Shown: positions 1-7,687 of the stretch, one piece after another
How positions within the stretch are numbered: the first letter of the stretch is position 1
Layout: every line of letters starts with the position of its first letter
Origin: CAWKAV01 sp963847735
GTDB lineage: Bacteria > Desulfobacterota > Desulfuromonadia > Desulfuromonadales > BM103
Assembly (NCBI GenBank): GCA_963847735.1
Contig: CAWKAV010000032.1
Location: forward strand, 1-17,151
Direction of reading: 5' to 3'
Length of the DNA stretch: 17,151 nt
The notes under the pieces: generated by a model
Seen by the model: only the letters and a program-made list of their open reading frames with translations
What the model was told of the DNA's origin: nothing
Databases searched by the model: none
Translations under genes and position numbers: made by a program

Positions 1-961
1 GGGTTCTTTCATCAATGCTGGCAAAAGCTTTCACGCAGGCCTTCGCCTTGCGGCTCAGCAGCCACTCTTCGGCGATTCGACCTGGCAAGTCACCGTCCAA
101 CCGGGCGAGGAGCATCGCCCAGAGCAAAAGCGTTTCGCAGCTCAAACCCTGTTCAACTTCGCGCGCCAGCCAGTCCCTGGTCACCGGCTGTTTCAGTGCC
201 AGGCTGCTCCAGCAGTTTCTGACCACGGCCAGCGCCTCGGCAAGGTCACCAGACCGACCTGAATAGACATTCCCGAACAGGTAGTTTCCGGCCAAGCTCT
301 CGGCAAGCAGGTGAAGGCCCCTCGCGGCATCCTCACTGGCCAGGATCTTCCAAATTTCCTGGCGGATCCGCTCTGGCGCGACGCGATAGAGCGCGGTTAT
401 CTCGGCCTGCATACAATCGAGCGTGATATCGTCTATGCAAAGCCCGAGAGCCGTTGCATGTCGAACACCTTTGACTATCCGCAGGGGGTCATTGATGAAG
501 GCATCTTTGGAGACCATCCGCAGCACGTCCTTCTGCAGGTCTTCCATGCCACCGACCGGATCAACGAGGGGCGTTGTCGTAAGATTTGCCGACAGGGAGA
601 GCGCCATCGCATTGATCGTGAAATCCCGGTCAAAAAGATCGAGGTCCAGCGATGAAGCCCTGAATGGCGCAAAATCGAAGACGGGACACAGCTCGGCGTG
701 GCCAAAGACAATCCGGCTCTGCTTGCGCTCTTGATCAAGCCAGAACCAATGTCCGCCGTGTAGCCTTGCAAACGACTTTGCCAAGCCTGTCGGGTCTTCA
801 GGAAAGATCAAATCGACATCCTGGACCGGCAGGCCAATCAGGGCATCTCGAACCGCCCCCCCCACGACAAAAGCCTCTCTGCCATTGCAAAAAGCGATCA
901 GCCTGTCGAAAAAAGGCAGGTTCTTCAGGCCGAGTGCAAGGCTGTCTGTATCAACAAGCAT
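1..961 (-). CDS. CCA tRNA nucleotidyltransferase / poly(A) polymerase family protein (partial, C-terminus beyond window)
   Basis: Nucleotidyltransferase of the class II CCA-adding/poly(A) polymerase family, which adds CCA to tRNA 3' ends or adenylates RNA in the cytoplasm. The frame opens at ATG 961 (GGAG about 10 nt upstream) and stays open for 320 codons to the window edge, so the C-terminus is missing. Visible motifs: GGAVRD (residues 34-39) followed by DVD (48-50), the usual nucleotide-binding motif and two metal-binding carboxylates; RDFTINAMA (112-120); DPVGG (134-138); NDPLRI (158-162); PERIRQE (196-202), typical of the head and neck domains. About 120 further visible residues are less conserved. 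CCA-adding and poly(A)-adding enzymes cannot be separated by these motifs, so no symbol is given. A G8 run encodes part of the GG motif. The gene is divergent from the AEC transporter. Confidence 0.88.
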   Translation of the reverse strand, partial: MLVDTDSLALGLKNLPFFDRLIAFCNGREAFVVGGAVRDALIGLPVQDVDLIFPEDPTGLAKSFARLHGGHWFWLDQERKQSRIVFGHAELCPVFDFAPFRASSLDLDLFDRDFTINAMALSLSANLTTTPLVDPVGGMEDLQKDVLRMVSKDAFINDPLRIVKGVRHATALGLCIDDITLDCMQAEITALYRVAPERIRQEIWKILASEDAARGLHLLAESLAGNYLFGNVYSGRSGDLAEALAVVRNCWSSLALKQPVTRDWLAREVEQGLSCETLLLWAMLLARLDGDLPGRIAEEWLLSRKAKACVKAFASIDERT

Positions 962-1140
962 AAGTGCATCTCCGTGAGCATACTGTCTGCTCTTTAAGAG
1001 AATAGAGGCCATCGTATAGCTGCGCAACTGCAAACCAGATTATAAGGTCGACCTTGCACAGGGAAAAGCATAAGATGTGCAGCTCGTCGGAGCATCACGA
1101 CCCAACCACAGGATGTACGCTTTCATCCGTAGCGAAGACC

Positions 1141-2034
1141 ATGCTCTTTATCCAAGTCATACTTCCGGTATTCCTGATAGCAGCCGTTGGATACATTTTT
1201 GAGCGCAGGTCAGAAGTCGACATCCGCTCACTGGCGAACGGCGCTCTGTACCTGTTTGCTCCGTCGCTGGTCTTTTCGGCGTTGGTTAAGAGTACCGTTG
1301 CTACTGACCTGCTGGGAACCCTTTCAGCGTTCATGCTCGTTTATACCTTGCTGATGTATGCACTGGCTTTCTGCGTTGCCCGTTTGTGCAGGTTCGACAA
1401 CGACACGACCCGCGCTTTAACTCTGACGACCTCGATGGCGAATATCGGCAACTTTGGCTTGCCCCTGGTCTTCTTTGCCTACGGTGAAGCGGCGCTCGAT
1501 ATCTCGATCGTTGTGTTTGTCTTGTTCAACATCCCCTTAAGCACCCTGGCGATCATCATTGCCCAGGGCCAGGGGGTAAAGTGGCATCAGGCAATTCACA
1601 ACATGCTGAAAATCCCGATATTCTATGCTGTCGCCCTGGCACTGCTCTGCAAGGTTCTGGGTTGGCAGATGCCCGGGTTCATTTTGCGGTCAACGGAACT
1701 GCTTGGACAGGCAGCAATCCCTGTTATGCTGATCCTGCTCGGCGTGCAATTGTCACGATCTAAAATAACTCAAGGGTGGGGTTTTTTCGGTCTGGCCACG
1801 TCGATTCGCCTGCTGGTCGGGCCGCTGGTCGCCATCGCGCTCGTCTCGCTTTTCGGGCTTGACGGCCTTACGCGCAAGGTCTTGATTCTGCAGACCAGCA
1901 CGCCATCAGCGGTCATGCCTCTGCTCTACTGCCTGCGCTTTGGCACCCGACCCGATCTCGTATCAGGCACGATACTGACAAGTACGCTCTGCAGTGCGTT
2001 GACCTTGACCGTTCTGCTGTACTGGTTAGGTTAG
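1141..2034 (+). CDS. AEC (auxin efflux carrier) family transporter
   Basis: Inner-membrane secondary transporter of the AEC family (Mem_trans fold), a group that exports or takes up small organic anions; the substrate cannot be told from sequence. The 297-residue product is hydrophobic throughout, with about ten segments in two halves around a central polar loop, the normal family length. I start it at ATG 1141 because family members begin directly with a membrane segment (here MLFIQVILPVFLIAAVGY). Longer in-frame starts exist at TTG 1054 and ATG 1075 (AGGGA 11 nt upstream), but they add a polar, low-complexity N-terminus. The motif TSMANIGNFGLPL about one third along, and the C-terminal TSTPSAVMPLL, fit the two crossover regions of this fold. 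It is the only plus-strand gene in the window, and its stop overlaps the stop of the convergent gene by four bases. Confidence 0.85.
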   Translation: MLFIQVILPVFLIAAVGYIFERRSEVDIRSLANGALYLFAPSLVFSALVKSTVATDLLGTLSAFMLVYTLLMYALAFCVARLCRFDNDTTRALTLTTSMANIGNFGLPLVFFAYGEAALDISIVVFVLFNIPLSTLAIIIAQGQGVKWHQAIHNMLKIPIFYAVALALLCKVLGWQMPGFILRSTELLGQAAIPVMLILLGVQLSRSKITQGWGFFGLATSIRLLVGPLVAIALVSLFGLDGLTRKVLILQTSTPSAVMPLLYCLRFGTRPDLVSGTILTSTLCSALTLTVLLYWLG

Positions 2035-2988
2035 TGGACGACGCGGGAGGCGACTGACAACGTCTGGATCGGGACCTTGAGGCCAAGTTCCCTGGCCGCT
2101 CTAAGATTGATCACAAAGGAAATGTCGTGAGGTCTGTGCATGGGGATTTGGTTGACATCCGCCCCGGAAATCACCTGCCTGGCCAGTTCTGCCAGTTTTT
2201 CACCCTGCTCCAGCGCGGACGTCTCAAGAACCATGAAGGCTCCTTTGTCGGCGGCACCGGCGAGCTGTGTAATCACCGGGATCTTGCGAGCGTTGGTGTA
2301 GCCGAGGACGTAATCTAGCGGGGCTATGTAATGTTCGCTGCTGGCGACAAAAATCCCATCGACATCATCCGGGAGAGCTCCCAGAGGCGCCAGGTAATTA
2401 TGTGAATCATCGACCCCTACAGAGAACACGTCGATCCCCTTGCGTTTGCCACTTTCTTCCAGGGTGCGCTTCTGCAGCAATGCCTCCGGGCTGTAAATAT
2501 CGTAGAGGATTCCCAATTTTCGCACTTCCACTGTATCGGTGAAATACTTGAACAGCCCCTGAACCGGGGCATCGCCACGAATGCCGGTCATGTTGCGTCC
2601 GGTCATGGTCTTGGCGGAGACTATCTCGAGGCCAACGGGGTCATAGACATCGACATAAAGAGTTGGGACCGGTGGGACTTCAGCCTGTGCGGCAATTGTT
2701 GCCAGAGGGCCATAGGCCACAATTAACCCAGCTCCCAATGCAATAGCTTTTCTAACACTGTTGCGCAGGGACATGATGTCAGCATTGGGAGTCTGCACAT
2801 AAATCCGGCAATCCTTGCTGCAAAAATCACTGACATTCTTGACAAAAACCGTCATGGATGTCACGGTAACGCGGCTGCGAATTAGCCATAACGACGGCTA
2901 TCAGACGTTCTTCAGCAGCAGCTTTGGATGAGCACCAAAGCCCGCACAAACCAATGATCATCAGAGCGGACAGAAGCAAACGCCTCAA
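2031..2988 (-). pseudogene. ABC transporter substrate-binding protein (ABC_sub_bind/COG2984 type), split by a +1 frameshift
   Basis: Periplasmic binding protein resembling the ABC_sub_bind family (TrpX-like). The N-terminal piece has a signal peptide (MRRLLLSALMIIGLCGLW...) followed by ERLIAVVMANSQPRYRDIHDGF. It then hits a stop in frame. The adjacent frame continues as VKNVSDFCSKDCRIYVQTP and holds the rest of the fold up to the stop at 2031. Removing one T from the T5 run (A5 at 2844-2848 on the plus strand) joins the two into one protein of about 318 residues, a normal length. I place the start at TTG 2988, which has GGAGGG five bases upstream and gives a clean signal peptide; ATG 3027 lacks a ribosome binding site. 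No permease or ATPase of its own lies beside it. It follows mlaD by 164 bp and may be co-transcribed. Either a recent pseudogene or a homopolymer sequencing error. Confidence 0.8.
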
Positions 2989-3152
2989 GAAATCCCTCCA
3001 GGTTCGGTCAAGTAGAGCTGAATACATGACCCAAAAACCCTATACTAGAAAGAAACGAGCCATTGCCAGGCAAACGGTTGACAAGTAAAAAATCGCACGA
3101 ACACAAGCAATATGCAAGAAATGTAAAAAATTAACAACCATTCAGTATAAAT

Positions 3153-4241
3153 CTAGAAGAGAGTCCCAAGAACGACGCCGAGCGCAGATAGCGGACCTGT
3201 ATCGCTGATGCCATCAACAGACTTTTCAACCTTATGCAGAGTGGTTTTGGCATCACGATAGAGGTCGTCTTCGTTAACCAGTTTCCCTAATGTGCCCTGC
3301 CCTTCATCAATCTTGGCAGCAATACTGTTAACCCGGGCCAGGGTGTCACTGAGGTTGTTATAAAGGGCGTCATCATTCATGAGCCTGCCAATCGACCCCT
3401 CACCCGCGTTGATTTTCGCCGATATTTCGTTCAGGTTGCCGACCGACAGGGTGATCTCTTCGTATAGCCGGTCATCGACAAAGAGTTTGCCCAGGGTCCC
3501 CTCGCCCGACCTGATCAGATCGGAGAGCGCCGCAAGGTTAAGCATGGTCTGGTTGAGGTTGTCGTAGAGGGACGGGTCATCGATCAGTTTTCCCAGTGAG
3601 CTGTTACCGCTTTCCAGTTTGGCGAGCAACTGGTTCAGTCGTGTTGACATGGCTACCATCTCATCATAAAGGGTCGGGTTGTTTACCAGCCGCCCCAGGG
3701 TCCCTTCCCCTTCGTCTATCTTGGCAACGATTCTTTCCAGGCGACTGATCGTCTGGGCCAGCGGTTCACGGCTCTCATCGACCAGATCCCCCAGCGGTCT
3801 CAGGAACCGGTCCTGGTTACGATCAAGGTTGGTGATGAGCTGGTCAATGTTTGTCGAGTCCTGGGTATTGACAGCACTTCCGGGGGCCAGGATCTTGCTC
3901 TGCGCAGAGCCGAAGTCCAGTCCCAGAAAAACTCCGCCAAGCATATTGGTCTGACGGATTTGGGCAAGGGAGTCTTCGCGAAGGCTGTCTTCGCGGTTGA
4001 CGTAAAAATCTATTCGCACCTGCTGACCCTCGATAGCGATTTTCCTGACTTTGCCGACGTCGACACCGGCAATCCGCACCGGGTCGCCCACCTTCAAGCC
4101 AACGGCATAGTTGAAATAGGCAACATATGAATACTGGGTTTCGAAAGGACGCCAGTCCTCGACCAGTTCTATCATCACGGCCAGCAAGATCAGGGTTGTA
4201 AGAAAAAACAACCCGACTTTTTGTTCGGTTGACACTGCCAT
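3153..4241 (-). CDS. mlaD: MlaD-type MCE domain protein with five C-terminal 34-residue repeats
   Basis: Inner-membrane-anchored MCE protein of a phospholipid ABC transporter; in this family it binds the permease and forms the periplasmic lipid conduit. The 362-residue product has one N-terminal membrane segment (about residues 9-26) and an MCE domain (about 35-115: YSYVAYFNYAVGLKVGDPVRIAGVDVGKV). A long, probably helical tail contains five repeats with GxGTLGKL starting at residues 178, 212, 246, 280 and 314. E. coli MlaD is about half this length and lacks such a tail. The start ATG 4241 is preferred over the upstream ATG 4343 because AAGGGA lies just upstream and it follows the mlaF stop by one base, which implies translational coupling. 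This is the last Mla gene here; mlaB and mlaC are absent downstream. Confidence 0.92.
   Translation of the reverse strand: MAVSTEQKVGLFFLTTLILLAVMIELVEDWRPFETQYSYVAYFNYAVGLKVGDPVRIAGVDVGKVRKIAIEGQQVRIDFYVNREDSLREDSLAQIRQTNMLGGVFLGLDFGSAQSKILAPGSAVNTQDSTNIDQLITNLDRNQDRFLRPLGDLVDESREPLAQTISRLERIVAKIDEGEGTLGRLVNNPTLYDEMVAMSTRLNQLLAKLESGNSSLGKLIDDPSLYDNLNQTMLNLAALSDLIRSGEGTLGKLFVDDRLYEEITLSVGNLNEISAKINAGEGSIGRLMNDDALYNNLSDTLARVNSIAAKIDEGQGTLGKLVNEDDLYRDAKTTLHKVEKSVDGISDTGPLSALGVVLGTLF
3240..3731 (-). repeat. Five in-frame 102-bp repeats within mlaD
   Basis: The C-terminal part of MlaD is built of five units of exactly 34 residues, with anchor glycines at residues 178, 212, 246, 280 and 314. The consensus is GxGTLGKLxxDxxLYxxL followed by a leucine-rich stretch ending in xKI. 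Conservation is strong at the protein level and weaker in DNA, so it is an old, selected repeat and not a recent DNA expansion. Confidence 0.85.
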
Positions 4242-4242
4242 G

Positions 4243-5094
4243 CTAATCCCTTTCCCCCTGGAGACCCTTGGTCGTTGTATAGATAAATTTTCGAACAAGC
4301 GGGTTCTGGCTTTTCTTGATTTCCTCTGGAGTTCCGACTGCAATCACCTGACCATCATGCATCATCGCCACGCGATCTGAAAGGTACAGCGCAAAGTTCA
4401 GGTCGTGGCTGACGATAATAGTCGTCAGGTTGACCTCTCTTTTAAGCTCCATAATGACCCTGGCGAGTTCATCAGAAGTCACCGGGTCCAACTCAGCGGT
4501 TGGCTCATCATACAGGATCAAATCCGGGTTCATGGCCAGGGAGCGGGCTATCGCCACCCTCTTCTTCATGCCGCCGGAAAGCTCTTCCGTACGCATATCC
4601 TCTTTGCTATCGAGGCCAACCAGTCGCAATTTCTCCCTGATGATGCGACGAATCCGGATTTCGCCACAAATACGTTTTTCCCTCAGCCACAGGCCGACGT
4701 TCTCGCCTACGGTCAGAGAGTTGAAGAGCGCGGAAGACTGAAAAACCATACTGTACCGGAAATCATGTGGTGCATTTCGCGGCACGTCCTCATTAATATC
4801 CTGGCCATTTATCAGGATCTGTCCGCTGTCTGCTTGTTCGAGCTTGACGATATGTTTAAGCAGGACGCTCTTGCCGGTTCCCGACGGTCCGATAATCGAG
4901 AATGTCTCTCCTGGCTCGACGTTCAGGTTGATGTCCCTCAGGACGTGATTGTTATCGAAAGATTTGTTAAGATTCTTGATCTCTATCCTCACCCCACGGG
5001 ATGCCGTGTAACCGATCTGGCAGCTATCGCCATCCATTATCGACGGTGCAAAACCGTGTGCAAGTTTTGTCCAAAAAGTGCCGCGTGGCTTCAT
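4243..5094 (-). CDS. mlaF: MlaF-type phospholipid ABC transporter ATP-binding protein
   Basis: ATPase that powers the MlaEFD lipid transporter from the cytoplasmic side of the inner membrane. All ABC motifs are present (numbered from ATG 5094): Walker A GPSGTGKS (69-76), Q-loop Q119, signature LSGGMKKR (172-179), Walker B DLILYDEP (191-198) and H-loop H230. The start is uncertain. Family members usually begin a few residues before IEIKNLNKSF, which fits GTG 4992, but that codon has no clear ribosome binding site. ATG 5094 gives 283 residues with an unusual 34-residue N-terminal extension; it has no close ribosome binding site, but sits four bases after the stop of a 12-codon ORF with a perfect one. 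Deleting one T of the T4 run in that ORF would fuse it to mlaF. mlaF follows mlaE and is separated from mlaD by one base. Confidence 0.93.
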   Translation of the reverse strand: MKPRGTFWTKLAHGFAPSIMDGDSCQIGYTASRGVRIEIKNLNKSFDNNHVLRDINLNVEPGETFSIIGPSGTGKSVLLKHIVKLEQADSGQILINGQDINEDVPRNAPHDFRYSMVFQSSALFNSLTVGENVGLWLREKRICGEIRIRRIIREKLRLVGLDSKEDMRTEELSGGMKKRVAIARSLAMNPDLILYDEPTAELDPVTSDELARVIMELKREVNLTTIIVSHDLNFALYLSDRVAMMHDGQVIAVGTPEEIKKSQNPLVRKFIYTTTKGLQGERD

Positions 5095-5098
5095 CGTG

Positions 5099-5137
5099 TC
5101 AGCAAAAGTCCTTTGTCTGGGTTGTTTCTGGAGTCAT
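5099..5137 (-). other. Twelve-codon leader ORF before mlaF, or a displaced mlaF N-terminus
   Basis: ATG 5137 has an ideal AAGGA six bases upstream, overlapping the end of mlaE. It encodes MTPETTQTKDFC and stops at TGA 5099-5101, four bases before the mlaF ATG. It may deliver ribosomes to mlaF by reinitiation. Alternatively, one extra T in its TTTT run has cut off the true mlaF start. Confidence 0.45.
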
Positions 5138-5146
5138 AATCATTCC

Positions 5147-5920
5147 TTAAAGCATGAGACGGGTCAGAAGGTAATTAGCCACCATGATCAGCAGGAAAGA
5201 CAGGACGACGGAGCGGGTCGTCGACTCGCCTATCCCTCTCGCGCCACCGCTCGTCTTGAAACCGATATAACAGCCGACATGGGCGATAATGCCGCCAAAC
5301 ACCATTGCCTTTAGCAGCCCCTTGAGAATTTCCATGTAGCTCAGTGCACGAATCATGTTGTCATAGTAAACAGTGAACGGGACATCGATCCGAGGGTTTA
5401 CTTCGGCCACAACCCCGCCGCCAATCACGCCGACTACAGTTGAGAACACAACCAGCGCCGGCACGACCAGAAGGCAGGCAATCAGTCTCGGCATGGCAAG
5501 ATAACGGACCGGGCTGATTTCCAGGGTTTTGAGCGCATCAATCTCTTCGTAGACCTGCATGGCGCCAACCTCGGCGGCCATCGCTGAGCCTATGCGTCCA
5601 GCGACCAGGAGGCTGGTCATGACCGGTCCGAGCTCCTTGACCATCGACAGGCCAACGATCGCCCCGATGGCCTCCTGGGTGCCGTAAAGTGCGAGTTCTG
5701 AACCAGTTTGCACCGACAGGACCATACCGACGAACATGGCCACGAGCATGGCGATCGGCAAGGTGCCGATACCAATGATACTCATCTGTCGGAAGATGCT
5801 GGTCAGGTTGCGTGGAGCCTCTTTGAAGTAGTAGATCGTTTCACAGAGGAGCGCCAGCATCTCGCCGAGACCTTGTGCAACGTTCAGCAGTTTGCCGACT
5901 ATGAAGTTGAACACTCGCAT
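5147..5920 (-). CDS. mlaE: MlaE-type phospholipid ABC transporter permease
   Basis: Integral inner-membrane permease of the Mla phospholipid transporter (MlaE/YrbE family), the partner of the MlaF ATPase and MlaD in moving lipids between the membranes. The 257-residue product has the family's usual length, an amphipathic N-terminal region (about residues 1-45) and five or so hydrophobic segments. The family core reads GLSMVKELGPVMTSLLVAGR, then GSAMAAEVGAMQVYEEIDAL (about residues 91-130), the conserved segment that contacts the ATPase. A second conserved stretch is PRLIACLLVVPALVV. The start ATG 5920 lies 7 bp after the stop of the upstream repeat-protein gene. Its C-terminal end overlaps the ribosome binding site of the short ORF before mlaF, so these genes form one transcript. 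Confidence 0.93.
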   Translation of the reverse strand: MRVFNFIVGKLLNVAQGLGEMLALLCETIYYFKEAPRNLTSIFRQMSIIGIGTLPIAMLVAMFVGMVLSVQTGSELALYGTQEAIGAIVGLSMVKELGPVMTSLLVAGRIGSAMAAEVGAMQVYEEIDALKTLEISPVRYLAMPRLIACLLVVPALVVFSTVVGVIGGGVVAEVNPRIDVPFTVYYDNMIRALSYMEILKGLLKAMVFGGIIAHVGCYIGFKTSGGARGIGESTTRSVVLSFLLIMVANYLLTRLML

Positions 5921-5927
5921 AAAGCTG

Positions 5928-7376
5928 TTACTCGGCAGTCGCCACGGGTTTATCCCAGCGCAGTCCCCAGGGGAGGTAGAAGAAACTCAATCTTTTGCCC
6001 TGCTCATCGACACGATAACTGATCAGGCCTTTGAGGAAACGAAGTCTCTTGTCATCCGGCGATTCCCTGTGATACTCAACCAAGGGAAAGAGTTCCCATG
6101 CGATCATGTCCCCCTGTCGTTCGGACCAATACAGATTCCATAACAGACTGATCGCCTGGTTGCCCTGCTGGTCCCACTTTTGTTGATACACCCGCCACAA
6201 CGGCGACCAGAGCCGTTCGATAGATTCGTTGCCGGGGAAAAAGGGCTCCAGCAGCGAGAACGTATGCAGAAGGCTTACACCATCTTTTCTGTAATAGCCG
6301 AAGAGCGGCCAGAGATTAATCCGCCGCATCGATCCACCGGTCTCCCACTTCGACTCTCTGGTGTCTGAGTAGAGGAAAAACAGCACCCGATCACGACGTC
6401 TCTGAATCAGCTCTGTGTTCATTTCTTCAATTTTATATATCGGCCAAAGATACCATCTCTGCCGCTTAACATCCATCGTTTCATCGGCAAAAAACGGCAA
6501 CAATTTCATGCCGTGATGGTTCTCTCCCCTGGTCACCCTGACCAGGGGCCAGGGAGCATTCCATTCCTCATAACCTTTGACCCGGTCTTCTATTTTATAA
6601 AAGAACGGCCAAAGCGCTGCCCGGTATGATTTTTCAGGCGATTCTTTGCTGACATAAAATGGCCAGGCAGCTCTAATCTCCTCAGGGTTGTCGCCGTCAA
6701 GTTTTTTGGATTCGGAGAAAAAGATGGGCCAGAGAAAAAATTTCTTGCGGTATACGCCGGCTTTGCCGCTCTGCCCATAAATCGGCCAGAACTTGTATCC
6801 TGACTCATCCTCACCGGAAATCCTGGCAAAAAAAGGCCAGAGGACATTGTCGACCTGTCTGGTGCCACGCTCGGTTTGACTGTAGAGGGGGAACAGCACG
6901 AATGTAATACGGTCCCGACCGAACCAGTTATAAAGCGTGCCTCCCAGCGGGAAAAAGGCCATGTAGCTGCCCTGCTCCTCTTCGCCGTAAAAAAGGAAGG
7001 GAAAGAGATACGATCGGTTATCACTGCCTGTTTCGCGTTCTCCGAAATCGTAGTTTAACAGGTGCAAGAGGTGGAAACTGGATGATTCCTTATTTCTTTT
7101 GTGACCAAACAACGGATAGAGGACATCGGTCTCGGCAACGCCATTTTCGTCTACTGCCCGATAAAAAAGTGGCCGCAGGGCATACTCGGTTTCAACATCC
7201 TTGGTCTCGTATTTTACAAAAGGGCCCATCAGATGAAGGCTCTGGTAGCCGGCTTGGGCGGAGGCCCGGTAATCATAGACAGGCCAGAAAGTAGACAGCG
7301 ATGCGTCGTCTGCAAAGACCGGGCTTGCAAACGACAGGATGAGGAATGCGAGGTGAAGGGGTAAGCCTCGTTTCAT
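5928..7376 (-). CDS. Secreted aromatic-Pro ('WP') repeat protein of unknown function, first gene of the Mla cluster
   Basis: I do not recognise a named family. The 482-residue product starts at ATG 7376, chosen because it opens directly with a signal peptide (MKRGLPLHLAFLILSFASPVFA, probable cleavage near residue 22); the longer ATG 7436 adds 20 residues that disrupt it. The mature protein is almost wholly a degenerate repeat of 17-22 residues centred on [LF]WP[FIL][FY]. The central Pro falls at about residues 32, 69, 88, 126, 143, 163, 181, 198, 217, 239, 257, 277, 294, 312 and 357. Between the cores lie charged or Gly/Asp-rich turns. The alternating aromatic and aliphatic pattern suggests beta strands: a barrel, a beta-solenoid or a propeller. 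It ends 7 bp before mlaE, so a role in envelope lipid transport is inferred, not shown. No typical C-terminal outer-membrane signature is seen. Confidence 0.8.
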   Translation of the reverse strand: MKRGLPLHLAFLILSFASPVFADDASLSTFWPVYDYRASAQAGYQSLHLMGPFVKYETKDVETEYALRPLFYRAVDENGVAETDVLYPLFGHKRNKESSSFHLLHLLNYDFGERETGSDNRSYLFPFLFYGEEEQGSYMAFFPLGGTLYNWFGRDRITFVLFPLYSQTERGTRQVDNVLWPFFARISGEDESGYKFWPIYGQSGKAGVYRKKFFLWPIFFSESKKLDGDNPEEIRAAWPFYVSKESPEKSYRAALWPFFYKIEDRVKGYEEWNAPWPLVRVTRGENHHGMKLLPFFADETMDVKRQRWYLWPIYKIEEMNTELIQRRRDRVLFFLYSDTRESKWETGGSMRRINLWPLFGYYRKDGVSLLHTFSLLEPFFPGNESIERLWSPLWRVYQQKWDQQGNQAISLLWNLYWSERQGDMIAWELFPLVEYHRESPDDKRLRFLKGLISYRVDEQGKRLSFFYLPWGLRWDKPVATAE

Positions 7377-7484
7377 TTGTCCAGCCGAAGTCGAGGTAAA
7401 GATAAAAACGCCGAGATCACATATCACGGGGATCAACTATGAAAAAAGTAGCGAGGGGGGCGGTGACTTAGGGCGTCGCGATGA

Positions 7485-7613
7485 TCAGTCCGATGGCTCA
7501 TCCTGAGACCGGGACTTGCGTTTTCTGCAATACGTCACCAGATACATAATGCCATGGATGACACCGAGAATCAGGATTATGAATACGACATCACCGATGC
7601 CAACGTTGTGCAT
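7485..7613 (-). CDS. Small single-span membrane protein (42 aa)
   Basis: Unrecognised small ORF starting at ATG 7613 with AGGGGGC about six bases upstream. The product MHNVGIGDVVFIILILGVI... has one hydrophobic segment (about residues 8-27) followed by a strongly basic tail (CRKRKSRSQ, residues 31-39) and an acidic end. This pattern predicts a single membrane span with its C-terminus in the cytoplasm. It lies between the TPR-like gene and the repeat-protein gene, on the same strand, 108 bp before the latter. The ribosome binding site and clear membrane topology support coding; the length is too short for more certainty. Confidence 0.55.
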   Translation of the reverse strand: MHNVGIGDVVFIILILGVIHGIMYLVTYCRKRKSRSQDEPSD

Positions 7614-7687
7614 GACAGCCCCCTGTTAAAAACAGCATAAATCTATCATGACCAGAGAAAAGTTGCGAAGCAAAACGTTGTGGTAAT

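Noticed and set aside
2827..3027. Separate 66-residue exported protein
   Set aside because: Its sequence continues directly into the adjacent frame after one T is removed, so it is the N-terminal part of the broken binding-protein gene.
3028..3152. Sigma-54 or sigma-70 promoter before the binding-protein gene
   Set aside because: AT-rich with several TTG- and TAT-like words, but no pair with acceptable spacing; TGGCAATGGCTCG lacks the GC element at the right distance.
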